From Sandaracinaceae bacterium (lineage in GTDB: Bacteria > Myxococcota_A > Polyangia > Polyangiales > JADJQN01), in assembly GCA_016712745.1 (NCBI GenBank), contig JADJQN010000004.1:520322-584321 (forward strand): a stretch of DNA of 64,000 nt, read 5' to 3'. Positions within the stretch are counted from its first letter, which is position 1. Each line of letters begins with the position of its first letter. Made by a program: the position numbers and the translations under genes. Below the pieces are notes generated by a model. The model saw only the letters and a program-made list of their open reading frames with translations, did no database searches and had not been told where the DNA came from. Below, one piece after another: positions 34,667 through 41,860 of the stretch.

Positions 34667-35461
34667 CTAGTGGACGCTGGTGAACATGCGCTCGCGTCGC
34701 CACCGACCCGATTGCGTCTCGCTCGACCAGTAGATGAAGAGCGCGCGTCCCTTGATGCGCTTCGCGGAAACCGTGCCGAAGTATCGACTGTCGTTCGAAT
34801 GATCGCGATGATCGCCGAGCACGAAAATTTCGCCCGGTGGCACGCGGAGTGGGAACACGGTTGTCGGCGGTTGCGAATCGGCGTGGTCGGTGCTGGTCGT
34901 GTACGTCGTGTTGCCCACGTGCTCGCGCACCCAATCGCAACCGAGTTCGTGTTGGGGCTCGTTCGTGTAGTGGCAAGGGCCGAGGCGCGCGCCCGTCACG
35001 CGCGTTCCGTTGCGCGTGACGACATCGTCTTCGACGTCGATGATGTCGCCCGGCAAACCAATCACGCGCTTCACGATGTCGACGCCGTCTTTGCCCTTTA
35101 GAATGATGACGTCACCCACATGCGGCATGCCCCACGAGACAACGGCTTCATCGGCTCCTGGGAAGAACAAGCCGTACATGAACTTGGCAACCACAACGCG
35201 GTCGCCGTCCAAGAGCGTCGGCATCATCGACGGACCTTCGATCTCGAAAGCTTCGAAAAGCACGATGCGAATGAACATAGCGAGGATCACCGCACCCGCG
35301 ATGGTCTTCACGTTCGCGACGATACGGTCGCGCGGAGTTTCTCTGCGGTCGTCGGGAACGCGGCCAGCGAGCGGAGATTCGGGCGCTGTTTCCCCAGCCG
35401 GCGCGACTGCGACTGGATGTTCAGGCGGTGCTTGGGGGTCGAGTTCGTCCGGCGGCGTCAT
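34667..35461 (-). CDS. lepB: Signal peptidase I (LepB)
   Basis: 264 residues. A Pro-rich cytoplasmic N terminus precedes one membrane helix (IAGAVILAMFIRIVLFEAF). Catalytic Ser78 lies in EGPSMMPTL and the general base Lys131 in VKRVIGLPGD; the S26 box GDHRDHSNDSRYFG follows. It removes signal peptides on the periplasmic face of the inner membrane. The ATG at 35461 overlaps the miaE stop by 4 bases (ATGA), so it is the last gene of a CAP lipoprotein-miaE-lepB operon. Confidence 0.95.
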   Translation of the reverse strand: MTPPDELDPQAPPEHPVAVAPAGETAPESPLAGRVPDDRRETPRDRIVANVKTIAGAVILAMFIRIVLFEAFEIEGPSMMPTLLDGDRVVVAKFMYGLFFPGADEAVVSWGMPHVGDVIILKGKDGVDIVKRVIGLPGDIIDVEDDVVTRNGTRVTGARLGPCHYTNEPQHELGCDWVREHVGNTTYTTSTDHADSQPPTTVFPLRVPPGEIFVLGDHRDHSNDSRYFGTVSAKRIKGRALFIYWSSETQSGRWRRERMFTSVH

Positions 35462-36042
35462 CCGTGTACCTTGGGCCCCAATGGCAGCTTTCCTGCGATG
35501 GCCGCTTCGCGCGCAGCGAGCGTGCCGAGGCGGGAGCGCGCATCCTCTACGCCGAAACAATTCTCCGCAAGTCCTGTGAAAAGACGAAAGTGTCGCGCTT
35601 CGGACACCATCAAATCGCGATAGAAATTACGCAAATCCTCCGACTTCAAGCGCTCGGAGAGCAGCTTGAAGCGCTCACAGCTGCGCGCCTCGACTAAAGA
35701 CGCGACCAGAAAGCGATCGAGCAGAGCTGGCGTGTTGCTGCCATCGCCCCTCGCGATTTTGCGAAGGCTCGTCACGTAGTCGTCCGTGGCCGGTCGCTGA
35801 AACGCTCCGCCCCTCTGCAAGAGGCGTTTGTGCACCTCCGCAAAGTGCTCCGCTTCCTCGCGGGCGAGCGCCATGAGCGGATCGACAAGTTCGGGAACAT
35901 CCGCGCCATAGCCTCCGACCAAGCTCAACGCGCTCTGTGCCGCTTTCATTTCACAATGCGCGTGATCGGACAAAAGTCCGTCGAGGTCTCCCTCAACTTG
36001 CTCGACCCACACCGGATCTGTTGGATGCAATAAGCCGAGCAC
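35458..36042 (-). CDS. miaE: tRNA-(ms2io6A37) hydroxylase MiaE
   Basis: 194 residues, a ferritin-like diiron protein of the MiaE family. Iron ligand motifs are seen in DHAHCEMKAAQ, ALAREEAEHFAEVH, SLVEARSCERF and VSEARHFRLF. MiaE hydroxylates the modified adenosine at position 37 of tRNAs reading UNN codons, using O2. The GTG start is 3 bases after the upstream lipoprotein stop. No miaA/miaB is in the window. Confidence 0.9.
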   Translation of the reverse strand: MLGLLHPTDPVWVEQVEGDLDGLLSDHAHCEMKAAQSALSLVGGYGADVPELVDPLMALAREEAEHFAEVHKRLLQRGGAFQRPATDDYVTSLRKIARGDGSNTPALLDRFLVASLVEARSCERFKLLSERLKSEDLRNFYRDLMVSEARHFRLFTGLAENCFGVEDARSRLGTLAAREAAIAGKLPLGPKVHG

Positions 36043-36045
36043 GGA

Positions 36046-37140
36046 CTATTGAGTCGTGAAGGACCAGATGGCCGACCAAGGCGTGCTTCCGATCATCGCA
36101 TGCACCTCAGCTGTATACAGCGTGTCTGCCTCCAAAGGCGAGTTCGCGTACATATAGAAGAAGCCATCGCCGGCGTTCGAGTCGTCGGCCGGGCTATGGG
36201 CGCTATGAGCTACGGGGTTACAGCCCGCGTCGTAAAGAGCGTGCGAGGTGATCGTCATATCGCTCGGAAAACTCACGCTCACGACAGTTCCGCTCGGCCA
36301 CGAGCCGTCGTCGGGAACGGGGGGCATCGGGCCTTCGTATGCGCCGTTGAAGGATGGATTCACCGCTGTTTGGCCTGGCACAGGGAACAATGCCGGCTCG
36401 CTCTCTGGCAAATTCGACGGTGAGCGCGTACCGCCAAAGTCCATCACGTTGTTGTCGTCCTCGGTTCCGTAGCCGACGACATTGTACGTGATATCCATGA
36501 AAGGCTCTCGGTGATAGACGGTCCATATCCAGCCGTCGACCGCATCGTTTGCGCCGGTCTCCCAATCGATGACTTCGGCATACGCGTAGCCGTCGAAGCC
36601 CGCCGCGTTCATGCGATCCCACGGATTGGCTCCAGTGAAGCCTGGGCATGAGCCGCTGCTCACTTCGTTGTGCGCGCCCGCGTGGCACGACTCTGGCGTC
36701 GTCGCCATGAAGTGGGCGTGCGCTTGCGCTGCCGTGTTGATGCTCGCGTTGGCATCGAAGGCCGGCAAGCCCGCTGCCGTGCGCCAATGGTTCGCCCGCA
36801 CAAGCGCCAGGTTCTGCTGCGCGCTTGCGCCCGCGGCGCTTGCGCCGGAATTTTCGCCCGAATAATTCGGCGGGCCATTTAGCGCGCTTTCACAAACGCT
36901 CGCGCACGGGCCGCAGTCATCCGCGCAACTACCGCAGCCTTCGCCGCCATTGCACGCGCCGTCTCCACAGACTGGACCCGACCCAGAGTCCGTGCCGGCA
37001 CCACCCGAATCGCCGTTCATCGCGCCGCTATCAGTTGTGGAATGTCCGGCGTCAGCGGGATTTCGGTCGCCCGAATCGCTGCACGAGACCATCAACGACG
37101 TAAGCAAAGTTAGACCGAGCGCACAACCAAGAAGCTTCAT
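36046..37140 (-). CDS. CAP-domain (SCP-like) lipoprotein
   Basis: 364 residues. Lipobox MVSC (Cys19) is followed by an Asp/Ser/Gly linker, a Cys-rich segment (CGDGACNGGEGCGSC, C-x2-C spacing repeated) and a CAP domain (about 115-250) with NLALVRANHWRTAAGLP, HAHFMAT and HREPFMDI. CAP proteins in bacteria are secreted and often adhesive or lipid-binding; the motif His and Glu are present but activity is unknown. A C-terminal beta domain (about 270-364) resembles a Big/fibronectin-like module. First gene of the miaE-lepB operon, divergent from tsaB. Confidence 0.85.
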   Translation of the reverse strand: MKLLGCALGLTLLTSLMVSCSDSGDRNPADAGHSTTDSGAMNGDSGGAGTDSGSGPVCGDGACNGGEGCGSCADDCGPCASVCESALNGPPNYSGENSGASAAGASAQQNLALVRANHWRTAAGLPAFDANASINTAAQAHAHFMATTPESCHAGAHNEVSSGSCPGFTGANPWDRMNAAGFDGYAYAEVIDWETGANDAVDGWIWTVYHREPFMDITYNVVGYGTEDDNNVMDFGGTRSPSNLPESEPALFPVPGQTAVNPSFNGAYEGPMPPVPDDGSWPSGTVVSVSFPSDMTITSHALYDAGCNPVAHSAHSPADDSNAGDGFFYMYANSPLEADTLYTAEVHAMIGSTPWSAIWSFTTQ

Positions 37141-37168
37141 GTTGCGGACCATCTTACATGAGCGCGTG

Positions 37169-37174
37169 TATAAT
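37169..37174 (+). promoter_or_regulatory. Consensus -10 box close to the tsaB start
   Basis: TATAAT, preceded by GTG, ends 10 bases before the GTG start of tsaB. Transcription would begin about 3 bases before the start codon, giving an almost leaderless mRNA. No clear -35 at normal spacing was seen. Confidence 0.45.
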
Positions 37175-37183
37175 GGCGCTCCC

Positions 37184-37891
37184 GTGCTCGTTCTCGCTTT
37201 CGACACTGCAACTCAGGCCGCAAACGTCGCTGTCGTACGCGATGGAAAGTTGCTTGCCGAGCGCGAATCACAGGTGCGCGCACAGCACGGCGAATCGCTT
37301 CTTCCGCTCATGCAGAGCTGCTTCCGGGAAGCGAATGTTTCGCTCGAGGATATCGAGCTATTGGCGGTGGGCACGGGGCCGGGATCGTTTACGGGCCTGC
37401 GCATTGGGCTCGCGACTGCAAAGGGGCTTTGGCTTGCGAAGCGGATGCCGATTGTGGGCGTTGGTTCGCTTCGGGCGCTCGCCGCGAGCGTCGCGGATCA
37501 GGGCACGCTCGTCGTGCCGACGTTTGATGCGTTCAAGGGCGAAGTGTTCGCAGCCGTTTATGAACGCGCCGCAGATGGAACGTTGAACGAATTGCTCGCG
37601 CCGTTTTACGCGGTTCCGGCGCGCGCGAACGAAGAGCTTGCGCACGTACTTGCCGGGCGACGTGCTAACTGGGTGGGCGATGGCGTACGCAAATACGGCG
37701 ATGCGTTCGCGGCGGCGTTCGGTAAAACCATGATTTCTCTTGAACCCACATTTGATTCGCCGCGTGGTCTATTCGTCGCGCGGGAGGGCCTTGCGCGCTT
37801 TCAAGCCAGCGGCGCCGACGATGCCGCCACGCTCGAGCCCGTCTATGTTCGTCCGAGTGATGCTACGTTTTCGCTTCCAGCGAAAAACTAA
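37184..37891 (+). CDS. tsaB: tRNA threonylcarbamoyladenosine biosynthesis protein TsaB
   Basis: 235 residues, standard length. The ASKHA fold starts at once with LVLAFDTATQAANVAV; the binding motif GPGSFTGLRIGLATAKGL and PTFDAFKGEVFAAVYE are diagnostic. TsaB pairs with TsaD to form t6A37 of ANN-decoding tRNAs. The GTG at 37184 matches the family start; the frame is open further upstream but that part overlaps the divergent CAP gene. yajQ follows 14 bases after the stop. Confidence 0.93.
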   Translation: MLVLAFDTATQAANVAVVRDGKLLAERESQVRAQHGESLLPLMQSCFREANVSLEDIELLAVGTGPGSFTGLRIGLATAKGLWLAKRMPIVGVGSLRALAASVADQGTLVVPTFDAFKGEVFAAVYERAADGTLNELLAPFYAVPARANEELAHVLAGRRANWVGDGVRKYGDAFAAAFGKTMISLEPTFDSPRGLFVAREGLARFQASGADDAATLEPVYVRPSDATFSLPAKN

Positions 37892-37905
37892 GGGAATATT
37901 TCAAC

Positions 37906-38391
37906 ATGCCTTCGTTCGACGTCGTTTCCAAAGTTCAAATGAATGAAGTCGACAACGCGCTGAAGCAGGCCGAAAAGGAAATCATCGGCCGCTACGACTT
38001 CAAAGACACCGGCACCGAGATCGAACAGACCGAAGACGGCCTGGTCATTCGTTCGAACAGCGAAGGGCGCTTGGACGCCGGCCGCACCGTGCTCCAGGAA
38101 AAGCTCATCAAGCGCGGCGTGTCACTGCGCTGTCTCGATCCGCAAAACGTGGAGCCCGGCGCAAAGGGCTCCTTTCGCCAGCTAATCAAGTTGAACCAGG
38201 GCATCAGCGTCGAGAAAGCCAAAGAGATTGTGCGCACGCTCAAAGACTCCAAGCTCAAGGTCCAAGCTTCGATCCAAGCGGACCAAGTGCGCGTCAGCGG
38301 CAAGAAGCGCGACGACCTTCAAGAGGCGATTGCGCATCTGCGCAAGCAAGACTTCAAACTCGACATTCAGTTCATCAACTTCCGCGAGTAG
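37906..38391 (+). CDS. yajQ: YajQ family nucleotide-binding protein
   Basis: 161 residues, complete. Start MPSFDVVSKVQMNEVDNAL and the ending KQDFKLDIQFINFRE are near-consensus for the family. Some YajQ proteins bind cyclic-di-GMP and tune gene expression; others bind ATP/GTP or tRNA. The site AGAC... is not decisive here. Probable operon with tsaB. Confidence 0.94.
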   Translation: MPSFDVVSKVQMNEVDNALKQAEKEIIGRYDFKDTGTEIEQTEDGLVIRSNSEGRLDAGRTVLQEKLIKRGVSLRCLDPQNVEPGAKGSFRQLIKLNQGISVEKAKEIVRTLKDSKLKVQASIQADQVRVSGKKRDDLQEAIAHLRKQDFKLDIQFINFRE

Positions 38392-38435
38392 GCGTGTGAC
38401 TAGCTCATGCGACCGGCTTGTCATACAGTTTGCGT

Positions 38436-38936
38436 GTGTCTTTCTACCGTCCAATTTTTGAAGCGCTGAATGCCGCCGGTAGCCGCTACGTGGTGGTCGG
38501 CGGCTTCGCGGTCGTCCTGCGCGGCTATGCGCGTCTCACTTCGGACATTGACCTTTTTGTCGACCTCGCCCCCGCAGAAGCAGCGCGCACGATCAGTGCA
38601 CTTACGGTGATGGGCATGCGGCCGCGATCCCCGGTTGCTGCCAGTGATTTCGCGGACCCGCAGCGGCGCGCCGATTGGATAGCGACGAAGCAGATGGTTG
38701 TGTTCTCGCTGTGGGATCCGAACGAGCCAATGCGTGAGGTGGATCTCTTCGTGAGCGAACCCATTCCGTTCGCGGAAGTATGGGCGCGCGCTACGGACGT
38801 AGATGTTGGTGGTCTACCGATCAAAGTGGCTTCGACAATGGATTTGATTGAGCTCAAGCGGCGCGCAGCTCGTCCGCAGGACTTGCTCGACATCGAGGCA
38901 CTTGAGGCGATCCTTAGCTCGACGGAGCCTGAATGA
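38436..38936 (+). CDS. Nucleotidyltransferase (AbiEii/MNT-like)
   Basis: 166 residues from the GTG at 38436 (a TTG 6 codons earlier is possible). The N-terminal half has the polymerase-beta nucleotidyltransferase pattern: VVGGFAVVLRGYARLTSDIDLFVD with GG and the DID metal-binding pair; a third Asp lies in REVDLFVSE. KVASTMDLIELKRRAARPQD is the usual C-terminal helix. The family often acts as the toxin of a toxin-antitoxin system or as a minimal nucleotidyltransferase. A 54-aa gene overlaps its stop (ATGA). Confidence 0.8.
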   Translation: MSFYRPIFEALNAAGSRYVVVGGFAVVLRGYARLTSDIDLFVDLAPAEAARTISALTVMGMRPRSPVAASDFADPQRRADWIATKQMVVFSLWDPNEPMREVDLFVSEPIPFAEVWARATDVDVGGLPIKVASTMDLIELKRRAARPQDLLDIEALEAILSSTEPE

Positions 38937-39097
38937 GCGTCCGTGAGAAAGCGGCTACGACGTTCGACAAGCACCGACGCGAGCAGATCGTGCGCATCGC
39001 GCGTACTACCACCCCTGCACAACGACTGGCCTGGCTTGAAGAAATGATTCGCCTGGCACTGCGAACGGGCGCCCTGCCGAAAAGACGCTCGCCGTAA
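38933..39097 (+). CDS. 54-residue protein coupled to the nucleotidyltransferase
   Basis: The ATG at 38933 overlaps the nucleotidyltransferase stop by 4 bases; the stop is TAA at 39095-39097. The sequence is short, basic and helical (FDKHRREQIVRIARTT, QRLAWLEEMIRLAL). No family recognised. The tight coupling suggests a partner, possibly an antitoxin-like protein in an unusual toxin-first order. Confidence 0.65.
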   Translation: MSVREKAATTFDKHRREQIVRIARTTTPAQRLAWLEEMIRLALRTGALPKRRSP

Positions 39098-39103
39098 CGA
39101 CCG

Positions 39104-39343
39104 ATGCTAGCCGAGAGCAGCTCGGCCCACTTGCTGCGAGCTCAGCGCATGCTTCTCGCCACGGCCAACTCAGAGGCGGACGATATGTTTAGCGGCTTCA
39201 CCCGAGCTATTGCCCTTTCGTCCGACGGCGCGACATTGATGTGCGGTGCACCGCGCGAAGACAGCAACGCGCTCGGCATCAACGGCGATGGCAGCAACAA
39301 GGCGTCGTCAAATAGCGGTGCTGTTTACATGTTCACGCGCTAA
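39104..39343 (+). pseudogene. Remnant of an FG-GAP-repeat protein (C-terminal end)
   Basis: 79 residues contain one clean repeat matching the giant lipoprotein (DDMFSGFTRAIALSSDGATL, GAPREDSNALGIN, SGAVYMFTR, then stop). There is no signal peptide and only one blade, too little for a propeller. I read it as the last repeat of a lost paralogue, 5 kb from the intact gene and on the opposite strand. Confidence 0.6.
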
Positions 39344-39380
39344 ATTGATCGCCGCGTAGACGCGCTTGAATGCGCGTTGT

Positions 39381-40460
39381 TCACCGATGATGAGCTGTCA
39401 GCCAATCGAGAATGCCGCCCCACGCTGTACTTGAGAACGCGTCGGCATGTTCTGCTCCGTTGATCCGATAGAGCTCAACGTCGAATCCCGCGGCGCAGCC
39501 CTCGTAGTGAAAGCGATCTGTTTCCGCGCCAGCATGGCCGGGCATCAGGTCGAGAGGTGGCCCGCTCGAGACGCGACCGGGTGTACATGAGTCGATGGCC
39601 GCCCACCGATCAACCATTTCTTCGGCTCCCGGCCAGCTGTAGAGGCCGTTGCCCTCATAGCGGACGACTGAATCGTTGGTCCCGTGCACGTGGAGGATAG
39701 AAACAGGTGCACTTGGGACGCATGGCGTAGCGGCGGGCGAGTCCGCACCGGCAACTCCTGCGATCGCGGCAATCTCATCCGACATCTCGCACGCCATACG
39801 AAGGGACATGAAGTCTCCGTTGGAATGACCGCTGAAGTACACGCGCGTCGGATCGATCGGGAAGTGCGCAATTGCCTCATGCACGAGGTTACGCAGATAC
39901 GAGACATCGTCGGTATCGGGCGAACCACCGCAACACGCGGACGTCGCGTTCCAATACTGATAGCCCGAGCTGTCCCGCAAGCCTTCTGGCAAGATCACGT
40001 AGATGCCGCGAGTCCGGGCTTGTGGAGTGATGTTGAGGTAGGCGTCGACGCCTGCCGCATCGCCCGTGTATCCGTGCAACAACACAAGCAGGGGCGCGAG
40101 TCCGGGGCGGATATCGGGAATAATGATTGGCGCCGGACGATCCGGCAGGCCGAGTGTGGTCGAGACTGGACCGGCGTCGATTCGCGCAGCATCCAGCGCA
40201 CCGGCGTCGGGGAGCGACGCGTCGTTGGTGCCGCTGTCGAACGCGCCGCCGTCGACCGCACCCGCGTCGAACGTCGAGGCATCGAAAGACGCGGCGTCGA
40301 TGGAGGTTGCGTCCACTGCACCGGCGTCGCTGATTGGAACGCCGAAATCGCTCGGCGCACCATCTGTCCGCGAGGAGTTTGACGAGAGCACATTAGGAGC
40401 GCAGGCAGTCATTGTTGTTAGCAAGGTGCAGCCGGCTACGGCGTGAAGAACGCGTCTCAT
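39381..40460 (-). CDS. PHB-depolymerase/esterase-like lipoprotein
   Basis: 359 residues. Lipobox MTAC (Cys20) is followed by a long Asp/Ala/Ser linker (about 40-100, repeats such as DAGAVD and DAASFDAS) and an alpha/beta hydrolase of the polyhydroxybutyrate-depolymerase/LpqC type. Visible are LLVLLHGYTGDAAG (oxyanion side), the nucleophile in YFSGHSNGDF, the likely acid in HGTNDSVVRY and the base in NGAEHADAF. Secreted and membrane-anchored esterase; the polymer or ester substrate is unknown. Confidence 0.85.
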   Translation of the reverse strand: MRRVLHAVAGCTLLTTMTACAPNVLSSNSSRTDGAPSDFGVPISDAGAVDATSIDAASFDASTFDAGAVDGGAFDSGTNDASLPDAGALDAARIDAGPVSTTLGLPDRPAPIIIPDIRPGLAPLLVLLHGYTGDAAGVDAYLNITPQARTRGIYVILPEGLRDSSGYQYWNATSACCGGSPDTDDVSYLRNLVHEAIAHFPIDPTRVYFSGHSNGDFMSLRMACEMSDEIAAIAGVAGADSPAATPCVPSAPVSILHVHGTNDSVVRYEGNGLYSWPGAEEMVDRWAAIDSCTPGRVSSGPPLDLMPGHAGAETDRFHYEGCAAGFDVELYRINGAEHADAFSSTAWGGILDWLTAHHR

Positions 40461-40501
40461 AAGGGGAACATAGCGCGTTTTAATTCGACGTTCCGCAACT
40501 T

Positions 40502-40651
40502 GTGCGTAAAGCGCGAATCTTTGCGACCATATTTCGCTCGTTCGTCACTTTCCGTCGCATCGAATTCCGTCGCGACGCCGAGAAAACAGCGGACCTGTAC
40601 CGCACTCTCTACAACACGTTGGTCGAGCCCGGCGTGGACGCAGAGAGCTAA
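40502..40651 (+). CDS. Possible 49-residue protein
   Basis: From the GTG at 40502 to TAA at 40649, protein-like composition (FRRIEFRRDAEKTADLYRTL, NTLVEPGVDAES). No ribosome site is clear and no family is recognised. It may be a real small gene or the tail of a decayed one; it borders the decayed patch on its right. Confidence 0.3.
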   Translation: MRKARIFATIFRSFVTFRRIEFRRDAEKTADLYRTLYNTLVEPGVDAES

Positions 40652-40657
40652 GCCCCA

Positions 40658-41005
40658 CTATTGCGCGATGAAGACGTACGCGGCGCCGGCGTTGGCGCTG
40701 GAGTTGTCGGCCTGATTGCCGTTGATGCCCGTAGCGTTGCTGGCCTCTTGCCATGCTCCGACGACGATTGTGCTTCCATCCGACGCGATGGCTACGTTTC
40801 GTCCGAACTGATCGACTCCCACATTGGACGCCTTGATGAACGCCTCCTGTGTCCAGACTGTTGCCGCGCGTCTATAGGTGAACACCGCACCAACGTCTGC
40901 TGAGCCGCCTCCTCCTGCCGTCCCTGCACTCACACCCATAGCGAAGCTATAGTCCCCCCAACAGCCGACAGCGAGCAGGTCGCCGTTCGCTGATAGCGCT
41001 AAACT
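40658..41005 (-). pseudogene. Remnant of an FG-GAP-repeat protein
   Basis: About 115 residues with one and a half blades like those of the giant lipoprotein (RSLALSANGDLLAVGCWGD, WTQEAFIKASNVGVDQFG, GSTIVVGAWQEASNATGING, GAAYVFIAQ, stop). It lacks the signal peptide and the other blades. Upstream it runs, in another frame, into a cytochrome-c-like fragment, so the gene is broken. Confidence 0.65.
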
Positions 41006-41009
41006 CCGG

Positions 41010-41185
41010 CAGCATTGATGGCATGGCGCGTCGGCGGCAATGCGTGGAGGTAGCGGTAGATGCTGCGCATGTCGTTCTCGGTGATGCGTGCGAGGTTGTC
41101 CGATCGCATTTTGCTTAGGCGATGCACGCAACCGGCCCGAAGGTGCGCAAGGATTTGATCTGCGTCCCAGGTGTTGATGAAGGTC
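41010..41185 (-). pseudogene. Fragment of a cytochrome-c-like protein C terminus
   Basis: In one minus-strand frame the DNA reads TWDADQILAHLRAG, then MRSDNLARITENDM and RSIYRYLHALPP. This matches the end of class I cytochrome c domains (Met ligand, then DLRAIYRYLRxLPP). There is no haem CxxCH and no start, so it is a truncated remnant fused end to end with the FG-GAP remnant. Confidence 0.5.
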
Positions 41186-41205
41186 CAACATCTCGGCCTT
41201 GCGAT

Positions 41206-41562
41206 CTACGCGCTTCCCACCGGCGATGAGATTGCTGCGCCTGAAGATTGAAGCGGCATCACCAGGACCGAACGCTTTGCCCCATTGACCACGTCGACGG
41301 CGACGCTGCCACTGACGATGCGACTAAACCAATTCTTGGGGTGCGTCCCTACCACCACGATATCCGCGTCGCGCGCGCGTGCTTCTCGCAAGATCGCTTC
41401 GGCTGGTTCGGGCTCGCCGGTCACGACTGCCTCCGCATTCGCATCAATGTTGTCATTCATCGCGTTGAGGCGTGCGCCACGGAGTGTGGTGCTGTCGTCG
41501 GTCGATAGGACACCCGCCGGCCAGCTGCCATCCGCTCCGACGACGACCGATAGCGGACTCAC
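41206..41562 (-). CDS. Universal stress protein, probably N-terminally truncated
   Basis: 118 residues against about 140-150 for the family. The C-terminal two thirds are clear: ILREARARDADIVVVGTHP and RIVSGSVAVDVVNGAKRSVLVM, the UspA nucleotide-loop region with GSV. The N terminus (SPLSVVVGADGSWPAGV) has lost the normal first strand and helix, so the protein may be non-functional. It lies in a patch of decayed genes. Confidence 0.6.
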   Translation of the reverse strand: MSPLSVVVGADGSWPAGVLSTDDSTTLRGARLNAMNDNIDANAEAVVTGEPEPAEAILREARARDADIVVVGTHPKNWFSRIVSGSVAVDVVNGAKRSVLVMPLQSSGAAISSPVGSA

Positions 41563-41860
41563 ATGCCATGGCTCGATGCAACGCAGGCTTCGGTCGCCAG
41601 GACTCGGAGAGCGCTAGCAAGTTCGTACCGCCGGGCGCCACCCACCGCACCAGAACGCTATCGCTGTTCTCGTCGCCCGAGCGCTCTCACGCCGGACGGA
41701 CGCATCGGGTGGAGCACTGCCGATAAGTAGTCGGTCAGCTCGCAACCGTGGACATTCCGCCAAGCAATCACCCCAACACCGACGTCGCAGTGTATGTTTA
41801 CCGGGCCGACTAAGTATCGGCGTGTACTTCTAGTACCCACTGCAGCAAGGAGCGAGACGA
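41563..41860. other. Spacer without a supported gene
   Basis: No frame gives a protein-like translation. It may contain the eroded 5' end of the stress-protein gene and the promoter of the secreted protein at 41861. Nothing else seen. Confidence 0.5.

Noticed and set aside
41453..41650. Minus-strand frame upstream of the stress protein as its missing N terminus
   Set aside because: Its translation (Trp/Arg/Pro-rich) does not resemble the UspA first strand and helix.
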